Assembly: GCA_019745775.1 (NCBI GenBank)
Contig: JAIESR010000028.1
Span: forward strand, 107,438 to 171,437
DNA from: Xanthobacteraceae bacterium
GTDB lineage: Bacteria; Pseudomonadota; Alphaproteobacteria; Rhizobiales; Xanthobacteraceae
Reading direction: 5' to 3'
Length of the DNA stretch: 64,000 nt
The position numbers and the translations under genes are program-made. This document shows positions 1-9,153 of this stretch, piece by piece. Position 1 is the stretch's first letter, and each line of letters opens with the position of its first letter. A model generated the notes under the pieces. It saw only the letters and a program-made list of their open reading frames with translations, made no database searches and was not told the DNA's origin.

Positions 1-1694
1 CTCTTCACGATCGCGTCCGCGCTCAAATAGGCCAGCGCCTGGATCGTCAGCGTCGGATTGAACCCGCTCGACGAGCAGAAGTTTGCGCTGCCGATCACGA
101 ACAGATTGGGGATGTCCCAGCTCTGCCCGTATTTGTTGACCACCGATTCCTTAGGGTTGGCGCCCATGCGCACACCGCCCTGGTGGTGCGAGCCGGGCGC
201 GCCGGGGCTGAAGCCGGATGGCCAGACATGGGTGGCGCCCATGGCGCGGCCGATCTCGGTGATCTTGGCGGTGATGAACTCGAGCCGCTTGGTCTCATTC
301 GGGCGCCGCCAGTCGTAGGTCATGCGCGGCGCCGGCAGGTTCCAGGCGTCACGCACATCGGGATCGAGGTCGATCGTCTGGCCGGGGTAGGGCAGCTCTT
401 CGGTCTGCCCGGTCATGGCCATGTAGCGCGTGTAGTATTTAGCGAAGAAGTCGCGATAGCCTTCGCCCCAGCGCGGCACGCCGGGAGGCGGCGGCATTGC
501 CATCATCGTCCCGATCGGCCCGCCTTCGATCGCGGCCGGATTGGCCGAGATCTGGGAGCCGCGGATGAAGCCGAGCCCGCTGTGGTCGAAGTTGTCGGCG
601 TTCAAGTCGTCGATCGTATGTTTTTGGGCGCTCGGGCCCATGTAGATATTGATGTGACGGTCGTCGAACGCCGCGAACACCCGCGTCTGGATGTGCGACA
701 TCAGGTGCTTGCCGAGATGCCCGCTGGAATTGGCGAGCCCGTCCGGGAATTTCTCGGTCTTCGACAGCAACAACAGCCGCACCGCGTCGTAGATGAACGG
801 CGCCACGATGACGATCTCCGCCTCAACAGTGTTGTCGCGGGAGCCGTCCGGCCCGTAATACGACACGCCGGTCGCCCGACCGGAATTGTCAGTGTTGACG
901 CGATAGACCATCGCGTTGGTGAGGAGCTTGAAGTTGCCGGTCGCGTCGGCATCCGGCAGGTTGGTCACGAGCGTCGATGATTTCGCGCCGATGTGGCAGC
1001 CGAAACCCTGGCAGTAGCCGCAATACGCACAAGCCGGGCGGCCTTTGTAGGGTTGCGACAGGATTGCGCGCGGCGTCGAGAACGGGTGGTAACCGAGTTT
1101 CTTGCAGGCGGCGTCGAAGTTGACGCCGACCTGGTCGAGTTGCAGCGGCGGCAGCGGAAACTCGCGTTGCCGCGGCGCCTCAAACACGTTGCCGCCCGCG
1201 ATCTTCTGGCCGCGCAAATTGCCGGCCTTGCCCGACACGCCGAGCTCATACTCGATGCGGTCGTAATAGGGCTCGAGCTCGGTGTAGCTCAGCGGCCAGT
1301 CGATGACCGACGAGTCCTCCGGGATCGCAGTCCTGCCGTAGCGCTCGATCGTGTGCGAGCGCACCCGGAAGTCGTCTTCGTGGAAACGCCAGGAGACCGC
1401 ACCGTAATGCACGGTGCCGCCGCCGGCCTGGTTGCCGTAGCTTTGCGAGGCGATCGGCGTCGCGCGCGACTTGGTGTTGGGGCGCCATGTGACGGGCTGG
1501 CGCCGCACGTCCGGGCGCAAGTCCTGGCGCTGGAAGTAACGCAGCTCGTCCTGCGGGGCGAAGTCCTTGGTCGCAAGCCGCGGTCCGCGTTCGAGCCCGA
1601 TGACCTTGAATCCCGCTTTGGCGAGTTCGGCGGCGAGGATGCCGCCGGCAGCGCCGACGCCGACGATGACGACGTCTGTCTTTTCGGTTGCCAT
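1..1694 (-). CDS. GMC-family FAD oxidoreductase, gluconate 2-dehydrogenase alpha-like (3' end beyond window)
   Basis: The reading frame starts at the ATG at 1694 and stays open to base 1, so about 564 codons are seen and the C-terminal end is missing. An FAD-binding Rossmann motif (VIVGVGAAGG) lies at residues 9-18. The C-terminal half has the GMC features GSHHQGG and SGFNPTLTIQALA, which carry the active-site region. This family oxidises alcohols or sugars and passes electrons to a cytochrome c subunit. It starts 3 bases after the stop of the subunit 3 gene, so the two are co-transcribed. The third (cytochrome) subunit would be expected past base 1. The substrate cannot be read from the sequence. 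Confidence 0.9.
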   Translation of the reverse strand, partial: MATEKTDVVIVGVGAAGGILAAELAKAGFKVIGLERGPRLATKDFAPQDELRYFQRQDLRPDVRRQPVTWRPNTKSRATPIASQSYGNQAGGGTVHYGAVSWRFHEDDFRVRSHTIERYGRTAIPEDSSVIDWPLSYTELEPYYDRIEYELGVSGKAGNLRGQKIAGGNVFEAPRQREFPLPPLQLDQVGVNFDAACKKLGYHPFSTPRAILSQPYKGRPACAYCGYCQGFGCHIGAKSSTLVTNLPDADATGNFKLLTNAMVYRVNTDNSGRATGVSYYGPDGSRDNTVEAEIVIVAPFIYDAVRLLLLSKTEKFPDGLANSSGHLGKHLMSHIQTRVFAAFDDRHINIYMGPSAQKHTIDDLNADNFDHSGLGFIRGSQISANPAAIEGGPIGTMMAMPPPPGVPRWGEGYRDFFAKYYTRYMAMTGQTEELPYPGQTIDLDPDVRDAWNLPAPRMTYDWRRPNETKRLEFITAKITEIGRAMGATHVWPSGFSPGAPGSHHQGGVRMGANPKESVVNKYGQSWDIPNLFVIGSANFCSSSGFNPTLTIQALAYLSADAIVK

Positions 1695-1697
1695 GGC

Positions 1698-2381
1698 TCA
1701 AGCCCTCCGTACCGGGGCCCGCGCTTGCAGGCCGATGATTTCTTTGCCGGCGTAGGCTTCCTTGCTCAGCATGTCCTCGGTCGTGAACACCGGAATGGCG
1801 CCGGGGAAGCCGACCAGCCGCCAGCCGGCGAAGTCCTTGTTGCCGCCGTAGATCGGGTCGGAAAACATCCCTTCGATGGTGTGGGTGCGCAGCGTGTTGA
1901 AGAACGCCTGCGGACGCGGCCAGCCGAACTCGGTGGCCTTGCCGGTTTCAAGCGCGCGGATAACTTCGTCCTGCCGCGCGGCGCCGAGCGCAACGAACGA
2001 GGTCTTGTAGGTTTTCTGGCAGTAGGCCTCGAGCGAAGTGAGCCCGCGCCGATAGAAGTCCTGCAGGTGCGCGTAGGCGCCGGCGAGGGCGAGGTCGATA
2101 TAGTTGAGCACGCCGGCGTCGAGCGCGCCCGGCTTGCCCGGCGCGCCGGGCATCAGCCGTTCGGTAAACGCCGCGACCGTGGCGGCGTCGTCCGCATTCA
2201 GGAACGCGCCGTGGCCGGTGCTGGGTGGATGTTGATGCACGGCGGGCTGCGCCGCGCTCTGTTGGTGATGCTGTTGTGCTTGTGCGAGGGACGTCGGGAC
2301 CGCCCCGACGCCTGCGCCCGCGACTGCCGTCATCGCCGCACGCAAAAGGAATGCGCGGCGAGCCTCGTCGAGCTCGAGCAT
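1698..2381 (-). CDS. Gluconate 2-dehydrogenase subunit 3 family protein
   Basis: This 227-residue protein has an exported N-terminus (RRAFLLRAAMTAVAG, a Tat-like twin arginine followed by a hydrophobic stretch), then a His/Gln-rich linker at residues 37-57. The rest matches the small gamma subunit of gluconate 2-dehydrogenase: LNADDAATVAAFTERLMPG near residue 61 and a tail with EFGWPRPQAFFNTLRTHTIEGMF broken across the middle. The small subunit pilots the folded GMC subunit through the Tat system. Gene order (small subunit, then GMC subunit) is typical. The 116 bases upstream separate it from the divergent cupin gene and probably hold both promoters. Confidence 0.88.
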   Translation of the reverse strand: MLELDEARRAFLLRAAMTAVAGAGVGAVPTSLAQAQQHHQQSAAQPAVHQHPPSTGHGAFLNADDAATVAAFTERLMPGAPGKPGALDAGVLNYIDLALAGAYAHLQDFYRRGLTSLEAYCQKTYKTSFVALGAARQDEVIRALETGKATEFGWPRPQAFFNTLRTHTIEGMFSDPIYGGNKDFAGWRLVGFPGAIPVFTTEDMLSKEAYAGKEIIGLQARAPVRRA

Positions 2382-2497
2382 GCTTCCGTCCTCCCTGTGT
2401 CACCGGGCTCTTGAGCCGACCCGGTGTTGCGTGAAACGCTACGCCGATTTACCTTTGTGCGGAAGATAAGAATGCCTCCAAATCGAGGGTGCCTGAT

Positions 2498-3088
2498 ATG
2501 TCGAGCGCGCGGCTTCCGGTTCTTGAGAAATTCATCCACGAACTGCGCAAGGTCTGGTCGACCAACGCCGACAACCAGAGCCGGATGGAGAGGGCGAAGC
2601 CGCTGCTCGAAAAATTCGTGATGGAGCCGACGCTCAAGGCCCATTCAAGGGATTGGCCCTCGACCGAAGGCCACAAGAACCTCCTGCTCTATGTCGATCC
2701 CGACTACGACTTCGTGATCAACGCGGTGGTGCGGGTGCCGGGCCGTAAGGGCTCGATTCACGACCACGCCAATGCCTGGGTGCTCTACGGCCTGCTCGAC
2801 GGCACCGAGAGCTTGGAGCGGTATGATCGTATCGACGACGGCAAGAGGCCCGGTTACGCCGAGTTGAAGCTCGCGTCGGTGACGACCGGCAGCCAGGGTA
2901 AGGTCGACCTGGTGCCGCCGCGCTCGATTCACGCGGAGCAGGGCGGCGACACCCGCTCGGTTGCGATCATCGTGCGCAGCCGCAAGCTCGGCGAGGGCAC
3001 GGTGCTGCAGGGGCGTTATGACCCTGCCACCAAGACCCGGACCGAAGGTTACGGCCCAACCCAGGTGCCGTACGAGCTGGTGGCCTGA
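2498..3088 (+). CDS. Cupin-fold protein of the cysteine dioxygenase-like family
   Basis: This 196-residue protein shows a double-stranded beta-helix signature with H88-x-H90 inside [10 protein letters not shown], as in predicted metal-dependent COG5553-type proteins related to cysteine dioxygenase. A further conserved histidine lies in [10 protein letters not shown]. The ATG at 2498 is chosen because GAGGG at 2485-2489 is a well-spaced ribosome binding site. A GTG at 2489 would overlap it. The protein has no signal peptide, so it is cytoplasmic. Its substrate is not evident from the neighbours. Confidence 0.7.
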   Translation: MSSARLPVLEKFIHELRKVWSTNADNQSRMERAKPLLEKFVMEPTLKAHSRDWPSTEGHKNLLLYVDPDYDFVINAVVRVPGRKGSIHDHANAWVLYGLLDGTESLERYDRIDDGKRPGYAELKLASVTTGSQGKVDLVPPRSIHAEQGGDTRSVAIIVRSRKLGEGTVLQGRYDPATKTRTEGYGPTQVPYELVA

Positions 3089-3129
3089 GCGCCGAGCGAA
3101 AACGCGCGCAATCCCAAGATATTGCGGTA

Positions 3130-3171
3130 ATCCCCTGCCGCGGCGCTACCGCTTGGCGCTGCGCAGGGGAT
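3130..3171. promoter_or_regulatory. Strong hairpin in the glyA leader
   Basis: Bases 3130-3146 pair with 3156-3171 through about 16 base pairs (one G-U, one bulged C at 3138) around a 9-base loop. There is no T-run after it, so it is not a classical terminator. It lies 30 bases before the glyA start. The short word GGTAATC occurs on both sides (3126-3132 and 3174-3180). It may be an mRNA-stability or regulatory element. Confidence 0.5.
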
Positions 3172-3201
3172 GTGGTAATCGCGCTGCCGCAGGAGAATTT
3201 T

Positions 3202-4506
3202 ATGGCAGCCACCGATCCAACCGCAAAAAATCAAGTAGCATCAATGTTTTCGACCTCACTCGCGGAGGCCGATCCGGAGATCGCGGCGGCCATCGGCAAG
3301 GAGCTTGATCGTCAGCGTGACGAGATCGAGCTGATCGCGTCCGAGAACATCGTAAGCAAAGCCGTGCTCGAAGCGCAGGGCTCGGTGCTCACCAACAAAT
3401 ACGCGGAAGGGCTGCCCGGGCGCCGCTACTACGGCGGCTGCCAGTATGTGGATATCGCCGAAACCCTGGCGATTGAGCGCGTTACCAAGCTTTTCGGATG
3501 CAGGTTCGCAAACGTACAGCCGCATTCCGGCGCGTCGGCCAACGCCGCCGCCTTCATGGCGCTGATGGCGCCCGGCGACACCTTCCTCGGCCTCAATCTG
3601 GCGGCCGGCGGACATCTCACCCACGGTTCGCCCGTCAACATGTCCGGCCGCTGGTTCAAGCCGGTGCCCTACAGCGTGCGCCGCGACGACCACCGCATCG
3701 ACATCGACGAGGTTCGCAACCTTGCCCGCGAGCACAAGCCGAAGGTGATCATTGCCGGCGGCAGCGCCTATCCGCGCATCATCGATTTTCGCGCCTTCCG
3801 CGCGATCGCGGACGAGGTCGGCGCCAAGCTGATGGTCGACATGGCGCACTTCGCCGGGCTCGTGGCCGGTGGCGTTCATCCGTCGCCATTCCCGCATGCG
3901 CATGTGGTCACCTCGACCGCGCACAAGACGCTGCGCGGCCCGCGCTCGGGCTTCGTCCTCACCGATGACGAGGAGCTTGCCAAGAAGATCAACTCGGCCG
4001 TGTTCCCCGGCCTGCAGGGCGGCCCGCTGATGCACGTGATCGCGGCCAAGGCCGTGGCGTTCGGCGAGGCGCTGAAGCCCTCGTTCAAGGTCTACGCCAA
4101 GAACGTGGTCGAGAATGCCAAGGCGCTGGCCGAGACGCTGAAGTCCAAGGGCTTCGACATCGTCTCCGGCGGCACCGACACGCATCTGATGCTGGTCGAC
4201 CTGCGGCCGAAGCGGTTGACCGGCAAGGTCGCCGAGGCGGCTCTCGGGCGCGCCTACATCACCTGCAACAAGAACGGCATCCCGTACGACCCCGAGAAGC
4301 CGATGGTGACATCAGGGGTCCGGCTCGGCACGCCGGCCGGCACCACGCGCGGCTTCGGCATCGCGGAGTTCAAGGAAGTCGGCGAGATGATCTCCGAGGT
4401 GCTCGACGTGCTGTCGCAGAAGGGTGCCGAAGAGGACGCGCTGATCGAAGGTACGGTGCGTGAGCGGGTCAAGGCATTGGTGAAGCGGTTTCCGATCTAT
4501 CAATAA
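3202..4506 (+). CDS. glyA: Serine hydroxymethyltransferase
   Basis: GlyA interconverts serine and glycine with tetrahydrofolate, supplying one-carbon units in the cytoplasm. The protein is 434 residues, normal for the family. It carries IELIASENI near residue 40, the glycine-rich [13 protein letters not shown] segment, and the PLP Schiff-base lysine K242 in [13 protein letters not shown]. The ATG at 3202 is preceded by AGGAG 8 bases upstream; the in-frame GTG at 3172 lies in the leader hairpin and is unlikely. glyA followed by nrdR is conserved in Hyphomicrobiales. Confidence 0.98.
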   Translation: MAATDPTAKNQVASMFSTSLAEADPEIAAAIGKELDRQRDEIELIASENIVSKAVLEAQGSVLTNKYAEGLPGRRYYGGCQYVDIAETLAIERVTKLFGCRFANVQPHSGASANAAAFMALMAPGDTFLGLNLAAGGHLTHGSPVNMSGRWFKPVPYSVRRDDHRIDIDEVRNLAREHKPKVIIAGGSAYPRIIDFRAFRAIADEVGAKLMVDMAHFAGLVAGGVHPSPFPHAHVVTSTAHKTLRGPRSGFVLTDDEELAKKINSAVFPGLQGGPLMHVIAAKAVAFGEALKPSFKVYAKNVVENAKALAETLKSKGFDIVSGGTDTHLMLVDLRPKRLTGKVAEAALGRAYITCNKNGIPYDPEKPMVTSGVRLGTPAGTTRGFGIAEFKEVGEMISEVLDVLSQKGAEEDALIEGTVRERVKALVKRFPIYQ

Positions 4507-4555
4507 CGACGTCACGTCCGCCGCGGCGCGGCCATGACGGGGAGAGGGAAGCGAG

Positions 4556-5044
4556 ATGCGCTGCCCGAACTGCGCGAGCCTCGATACCCAGGTGAAGGAT
4601 AGCCGGCCGACGGAGGATTCTTCCGTCATCCGGCGCCGGCGCGTTTGCCTCGCCTGCAATTTTCGTTTCACGACCTTCGAGCGCGTGCAGCTGCGCGAGC
4701 TCACCATCATCAAGCGCAACGGGCGCCGCGTGCCGTTCGACCGCGACAAGCTCCTGCGCTCGGTGCAGATCGCGCTGCGCAAGCGTCCGGTCGAGCCCGA
4801 GCGGATCGACCAGGCGGTGTCGAAGATCGTGCGCGAGCTGGAGAGCCAGGGCGAGAGCGAAGTCTCGTCGGAGGCGGTCGGCGAGCTGGTGATGGAGGCG
4901 CTGCGTTCGCTCGATGACGTCGCGTATGTACGCTTCGCCTCGGTCTATCGCAATTTTCGCGAGGCCAAGGATTTCGAGCAGTTGCTCGGCGAATTGTCGA
5001 GCGAGGACGAGCCCAAGCCGGCGCCGGCGCCGGCGCGGAAGTAG
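4556..5044 (+). CDS. nrdR: Transcriptional repressor NrdR
   Basis: NrdR represses ribonucleotide reductase genes in response to bound ATP/dATP. The 162-residue protein has the N-terminal zinc ribbon (C3, C6, C31, C34) and an ATP-cone domain from about residue 49 ([16 protein letters not shown]). A short acidic, Pro/Ala-rich tail ([13 protein letters not shown]) ends it. It follows glyA by 49 bases. In related genomes ribD would come next, but here a 20-kb block intervenes. It ends 3 bases from the convergent gene at 5048. Confidence 0.97.
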   Translation: MRCPNCASLDTQVKDSRPTEDSSVIRRRRVCLACNFRFTTFERVQLRELTIIKRNGRRVPFDRDKLLRSVQIALRKRPVEPERIDQAVSKIVRELESQGESEVSSEAVGELVMEALRSLDDVAYVRFASVYRNFREAKDFEQLLGELSSEDEPKPAPAPARK

Positions 5045-5047
5045 CTT

Positions 5048-5974
5048 TCAGCCCGTCGCCTCCCGCACTGCCTTCGCTACGTCCTTGGCCTTGTCGAACT
5101 CTGCGCGGCGCGCGGCGATCTCCTCGGATGACAGCCGCTCGATATTGCAATAGTCGAGCTTCCAGGCGGGACTGTCGGACCATTTCAGCGGCGACTGCAC
5201 GGTCGTGCGCGGCCCTGGCGCGGTTTCGAGCACCCGTAAGGCAAGGTCGAGGGTTGTCGCCTGCGAAGCCGGATCGCGCGGGCGGCCCGCGGCATTCCCG
5301 AGCGGGAAGTCGGAGAACAGGAACCGCGGCACGCCGACATGTTCGACGATGTCCTTGGCGCAGCCCATCACCACGGTGGCAATGCCATACTCCTCCAGCG
5401 CGCGGGCGGCGAGGCTCGCGCTCTGGTGACAGACCGGGCAGTTGGGCACAAGGATCGCTGCGTCGGCGCCGTCGGCCTGGCAGCGGGCGACGAGCTCCGC
5501 GCAATCCGTCTCGATGGTGACGCGCTGGCTGCGATTGGTCGGCAGGCCGTGGAAGTGCGGCGCTACCGATCGGATGCGGCCGTGCGCCGCGGCGGCGCGC
5601 AGCGCGGGCAGGGGAAAGTAGCTGCCGGAATCTTCCGCCGTCGTGTGGGCGCGGTCGATGGCGAGGTGCGAGATGCGCAGGTCATGATCCTTCGCTGCAT
5701 CGCCGGAATACACGCTGTAGAACTTCGCTGCCGCGTTATAGGGCGCGCCGGGGCGCTGATCGCCTTTGTCCGGCTGGTAGGGCGCGGCGGTGGTGACCAG
5801 CGCTACGCGGCATTCCGAGAGCGGTTTGTGCAGCGGTTGGAACGGCACGCTGGTGTAGTGCGTCCACTCGTACGGCGCGCCGTAGCCGAGCGCGGCATAG
5901 TAGGTCCTGATCCGCTGGAGGTATGGGATCGGTGCGTCGACTGTGGTCCCAGAGTGTACCGCGGGCGGGCTCAT
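5048..5974 (-). CDS. Glycine/sarcosine/betaine reductase selenoprotein B-family protein (GrdB-like)
   Basis: This 308-residue cytoplasmic protein resembles the GrdB/PrdB family, whose anaerobic members use selenocysteine. It contains LVPNCPVCHQSASLAARALE with a C-x-x-C pair near residue 200 and no in-frame TGA. I infer that one of these cysteines replaces the selenocysteine. No other glycine reductase component is present, so true amino acid reduction is unlikely. Homologues of this type sit in aerobic catabolic clusters with TTT receptors. Its start lies 5 bases beyond a long inverted repeat that contains the best ribosome-binding-like sequence. Confidence 0.65.
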   Translation of the reverse strand: MSPPAVHSGTTVDAPIPYLQRIRTYYAALGYGAPYEWTHYTSVPFQPLHKPLSECRVALVTTAAPYQPDKGDQRPGAPYNAAAKFYSVYSGDAAKDHDLRISHLAIDRAHTTAEDSGSYFPLPALRAAAAHGRIRSVAPHFHGLPTNRSQRVTIETDCAELVARCQADGADAAILVPNCPVCHQSASLAARALEEYGIATVVMGCAKDIVEHVGVPRFLFSDFPLGNAAGRPRDPASQATTLDLALRVLETAPGPRTTVQSPLKWSDSPAWKLDYCNIERLSSEEIAARRAEFDKAKDVAKAVREATG

Positions 5975-5978
5975 GCTG

Positions 5979-6042
5979 GTGCCCTGTTTCCGGCGTTCGT
6001 GATGCGCACAGTCTCACACGAACGCCGGAAACGAAAGGGCAC
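5979..6042. promoter_or_regulatory. Long perfect inverted repeat between TTT receptor and GrdB-like gene
   Basis: Bases 5986-6001 are perfectly complementary to 6017-6032 (16 bp). A further 7 bp (5979-5985 with 6036-6042) extend the stem past a 3-base bulge. The apical loop is 15 bases. On the minus strand it begins at the stop codon of the receptor gene and ends 5 bases before the next start codon. No T-tract follows. The AGGG ribosome-binding candidate for the downstream gene lies inside the stem. Confidence 0.6.
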
Positions 6043-7070
6043 TAATTCTGCATCACGCGCCGAAGCGCGTCGATGGTCGCCTTCGGCAGCTTCATCGTGT
6101 CGCGCGTGACCGCATCCATCTGCTCGCCGGTCGCGCCGTCGATCATCAGCTTGCGCTTTTCGGTCGTAGCGATGAATTGCGGATCCTTCATCATGGCCGC
6201 AAACGCCGCCCGCAGCGCGGCCATGCGCTCCGGCGGCACGCCGGGCGGCGCCAGGACCGAGCGGCCGATCTCCGAGGTGCCGGCGAGGGCGCTCATCACA
6301 GCGCGCCCCTCGTCGCCGGTCGAAAGCTCGCTCATGGTCGGTGTGTTCGGCAACATCGAATATCTTTTGAGACCGCTCTGATACAGGAGCACAGCCTTGC
6401 CCTGCAGCCATTCCGGGAACTGGACGATGATGGCTGGCAGCGATTCGCCGCCATTCACGTCGACCTCGCCGCGCTCGACGGCGAGCTGAATTTCCGCCGT
6501 GCCGCTGTAGCCGGTGACGATCTTGAACTTGGATCCGGCATAGGCATTGAGGGCGCGGGCATAGATCGCCGAGGTCGAGGTCGACTGGCCGGCGCCGACG
6601 GTGACTTCACGTTTGCGCGTGTCGGCGAATGAGGTGAGGCCGCTCTTGGGCAACGCCACGGCGACATCGACCATCGAGGTGAGCCGACCGAGATAGCTGA
6701 AGCGGCGCGGGTCGATGCCCATCTTGTCGTCGACGAGCAGGGTCAGTGCGAGCTGCTGGGCAACGACGCCGAGATGCGTGCCGTCCTGTGGCGCGACCCG
6801 ATAGAGATAGTCGACCGCCTTGAAGCCGCCGGCGCCGGGCATGTTGACCGCAATGACGGTCGGATTGCCGGGAATGTGGCGGCCGAGAAACTCGGTCGCG
6901 ACACGCCCGTAGAGATCGTAGTTGCCGCCCGCCCCGTAGCCGATGAACACACGTACGGTCTTGCCGCGGTAGAAGTCGGCGATCGACTCTGCGTGTGAGG
7001 CCCCGGCAAAGGCCAGTTGCGAGACGAAAATCGCAAATAGCGTTGTAAAACACCCTCGCATACGCGACAT
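6042..7070 (-). CDS. TTT-family substrate-binding protein (FYKGK subfamily)
   Basis: This is a 342-residue periplasmic receptor of the tripartite tricarboxylate transporter (Bug) family, which capture organic acids for TctA/TctB-type permeases. A Sec signal covers residues 1-27 (cleavage after SHA). It belongs to a longer, divergent subfamily marked by a mature N-terminus IADFYRGKTVRV, then GYGAGGNYDLYGR and HIPGNP...NMPGAGG. The AGGGAGA ribosome binding site precedes ATG 7070. The middle position between the class II aldolase and the GrdB-like gene suggests a three-gene operon for uptake and conversion of one hydroxy or carbonyl acid; the ligand is unknown. Confidence 0.9.
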   Translation of the reverse strand: MSRMRGCFTTLFAIFVSQLAFAGASHAESIADFYRGKTVRVFIGYGAGGNYDLYGRVATEFLGRHIPGNPTVIAVNMPGAGGFKAVDYLYRVAPQDGTHLGVVAQQLALTLLVDDKMGIDPRRFSYLGRLTSMVDVAVALPKSGLTSFADTRKREVTVGAGQSTSTSAIYARALNAYAGSKFKIVTGYSGTAEIQLAVERGEVDVNGGESLPAIIVQFPEWLQGKAVLLYQSGLKRYSMLPNTPTMSELSTGDEGRAVMSALAGTSEIGRSVLAPPGVPPERMAALRAAFAAMMKDPQFIATTEKRKLMIDGATGEQMDAVTRDTMKLPKATIDALRRVMQN

Positions 7071-7086
7071 GGTCGTTGTCTCCCTG

Positions 7087-7821
7087 TTACGGCGCGCCTA
7101 CTTGTTTCTTCCACGTTGTCCACGGGCGATCGACGTTCTGCGCCTTGAGTTGCTCGAACTCGTTGAGGAAACTGATCGGGCCGCCGAGCATCACGGCCTG
7201 CATCTGCAGCTTGGCATTCACCTCGGTGTAGATCGCGCGGAATACCGCGGTCTTGAGGTCGGGGCCAGCGACCGCGTTGCCGTGGCCGCGCATCAGGATG
7301 ACCGAGCCCTTGCCAAGCTCCTGCGCCAGCGACCGGCCGAGCTCGTTTGTGAGCACCAGCATGTTGTTCTGCACGCCGGCGTGCTTGCGGATTTCCCACA
7401 CTGGCACGCCCTGGCCGAGGAAATGCCCGTTGTGGAAGATCGCGCGCAGCGGCTTCTCGGTCACGCTGAACGGGATGATGGTCGGCGAGTGGCTGTGCAC
7501 GACCGCGTTGACGTCCGGCCGCGCCTGGTAGATCTGGCCATGGATGAAACGCTCGCGATAGGGCGAGCGGCCGTTGGCGTCGATTGGATTGCTGTCGAGA
7601 TCGAAGGTGATGATGTCGGCCACCGACACGTCGCGCGGCGCCATCGCCTGCATCTGGAGGTAGCGGTCGGGATTGCGCGGATCGCGCACGCTGACGTGCC
7701 CGAAGGAATCGAGGACGCCGTTCTCCGCCAGGATGTGGTTGGCCGCGACCAGATCGGTGGCCACCAATGGATCGAGATCGGCATAGCCCGCGCCGAATTT
7801 GTCCCTGCTCGTGTCAGCCAT
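7087..7821 (-). CDS. Class II aldolase/adducin family protein
   Basis: This 244-residue cytoplasmic enzyme contains the zinc-site pair H109-x-H111 (AVVHSHSPT), a third histidine in MRGHGNAV near residue 179, and E90 in the YRERFIH segment, all expected for L-fuculose-phosphate-aldolase-type enzymes. Such proteins cleave or decarboxylate hydroxy acid (phosphate) substrates. The ATG at 7821 is chosen over the upstream in-frame GTG start at 7872 because GAGGA sits just before it. It is the first gene of the operon, 16 bases before the TTT receptor. Confidence 0.85.
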   Translation of the reverse strand: MADTSRDKFGAGYADLDPLVATDLVAANHILAENGVLDSFGHVSVRDPRNPDRYLQMQAMAPRDVSVADIITFDLDSNPIDANGRSPYRERFIHGQIYQARPDVNAVVHSHSPTIIPFSVTEKPLRAIFHNGHFLGQGVPVWEIRKHAGVQNNMLVLTNELGRSLAQELGKGSVILMRGHGNAVAGPDLKTAVFRAIYTEVNAKLQMQAVMLGGPISFLNEFEQLKAQNVDRPWTTWKKQVGAP

Positions 7822-8089
7822 CAGTCCTCGCCAATGGTCCGCCGGTTGTGAATAGGGTCGAACTCTTCGCATTCATTGCGCGGGCGTCTGCCCTAGGTCT
7901 AGGTCGGCTTGCGAAATTTGGTACCCCATTTCTCGGAACAACTGTTGTTCGTGCTAAGGGGGCGGCGCAGCATCGCATCCTCGGGCGGCCGGTCCGCGAG
8001 TTGGCGAGCGCGCTTCCCGGCCACCTTGCTGGCGACAGGTCGAACAGCTATCAAACCCTGTCAAAACAAGAGCCTATGCGAGGAAACGA

Positions 8090-9118
8090 ATGATCCGTCA
8101 GACCGGCTTGTCCGGACTTCTCCTCGCTGTCGCCCTCGCTTCAGCAGCCCACGCCGACGACGTTGCCTATTTCTACAAGGGCAAGACCGTCCGGGTGATC
8201 ATCGGCACCGGCGTCGGCGGGACGTATGGTGTCTACGGCCAGCTGGTGGCGCGGCATTTTGGCCGTTTCGTGCCGGGCCATCCCACCGTGGTGATGCAGT
8301 CGATGCAGGGGGCGGGCGGCTTCACCGCGCTCAACTGGCTCGGCACCGCCGCGCCCCGCGACGGCACCATCGTCACCATCGGCCACATCAATATCGTGCA
8401 CGAGGGCCTGTTCAACATCGAGGCGAAATTCAACCCGCGCGAATTCCTCTGGCTCGGGCGGTTCACGAGCTTCGCGTCGATCGGCGTCGCCTCCAGGAAG
8501 TCCGGCGTCCGATCGCTCGCCGATGCCAAGGCGCGTGAAGTCGCAGCCGGCGCGCCCGGGATGCAATCGGTGCCGGCGCAGGCTCCCATCATCCTCAACA
8601 AGATCGCCGGCACCAGGTTCAAGGTTGTCGCGGGGTATCGCTCGACCGGCGAGAGCTTCCTGGCGCTGGAGCGCGGCGAGGTCGACGTGGCCGCGACGTC
8701 GATGGACGCGCTACGCTCGCTGCACTGGCCGAAGCTCGAAAGCGGCGAGCTCACGCCGATCTTCGTGCAAGGTGTGCGGCGGTTGAAGGAATTCCCCGAT
8801 GCGCCAACGCTCGGCGAGTTCGGCAGCAACGAGATTGAGAAGGCGTTCCTCGGGGTTTTCAACGTCACGGCCGAGGTGGGACGCTCGCTGGCGACGCCAC
8901 CCGGTACGCCGCCCGAAAGGCTGGCGGCCTTGCGCGCAGCCTACCAGGCGATGGTCGCCGACCCCGCATTCCTTGCCGACATCAAGAAGCTCGGCGTCGA
9001 GCTCGATCTCCTGCCGGGCGCCGAGCTTCAGGAGGTGATCAGCTCGTCGATGAAGATGTCGCCGCAGACGCAGGAGCAGGCGCGCAAGTTTTACGAGGAT
9101 CTGTTCAAGGGCCACTAG
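8090..9118 (+). CDS. TTT-family substrate-binding protein (FYKGK subfamily, altered motif)
   Basis: This 342-residue exported protein has a Sec signal at residues 1-22 and the mature start DDVAYFYKGKTVRV. The core motif reads GVGGTYGVYGQ, whereas the sister proteins have an aspartate after the tyrosine (GGxYDxY). The lost acidic residue may change ligand preference. The GAGGAAACGA ribosome binding site precedes ATG 8090. A second, canonical Bug receptor begins 35 bases downstream, so two receptors are co-transcribed in tandem. Confidence 0.9.
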   Translation: MIRQTGLSGLLLAVALASAAHADDVAYFYKGKTVRVIIGTGVGGTYGVYGQLVARHFGRFVPGHPTVVMQSMQGAGGFTALNWLGTAAPRDGTIVTIGHINIVHEGLFNIEAKFNPREFLWLGRFTSFASIGVASRKSGVRSLADAKAREVAAGAPGMQSVPAQAPIILNKIAGTRFKVVAGYRSTGESFLALERGEVDVAATSMDALRSLHWPKLESGELTPIFVQGVRRLKEFPDAPTLGEFGSNEIEKAFLGVFNVTAEVGRSLATPPGTPPERLAALRAAYQAMVADPAFLADIKKLGVELDLLPGAELQEVISSSMKMSPQTQEQARKFYEDLFKGH

Positions 9119-9153
9119 TCGCCAGTACGTTCGTTCGCCCGGAGGCTCGCAGC

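Noticed and set aside
993..2414. A 473-residue plus-strand open frame
   Set aside because: It covers the GMC oxidoreductase and subunit 3 genes in antisense; the minus-strand products match known families, this one does not.
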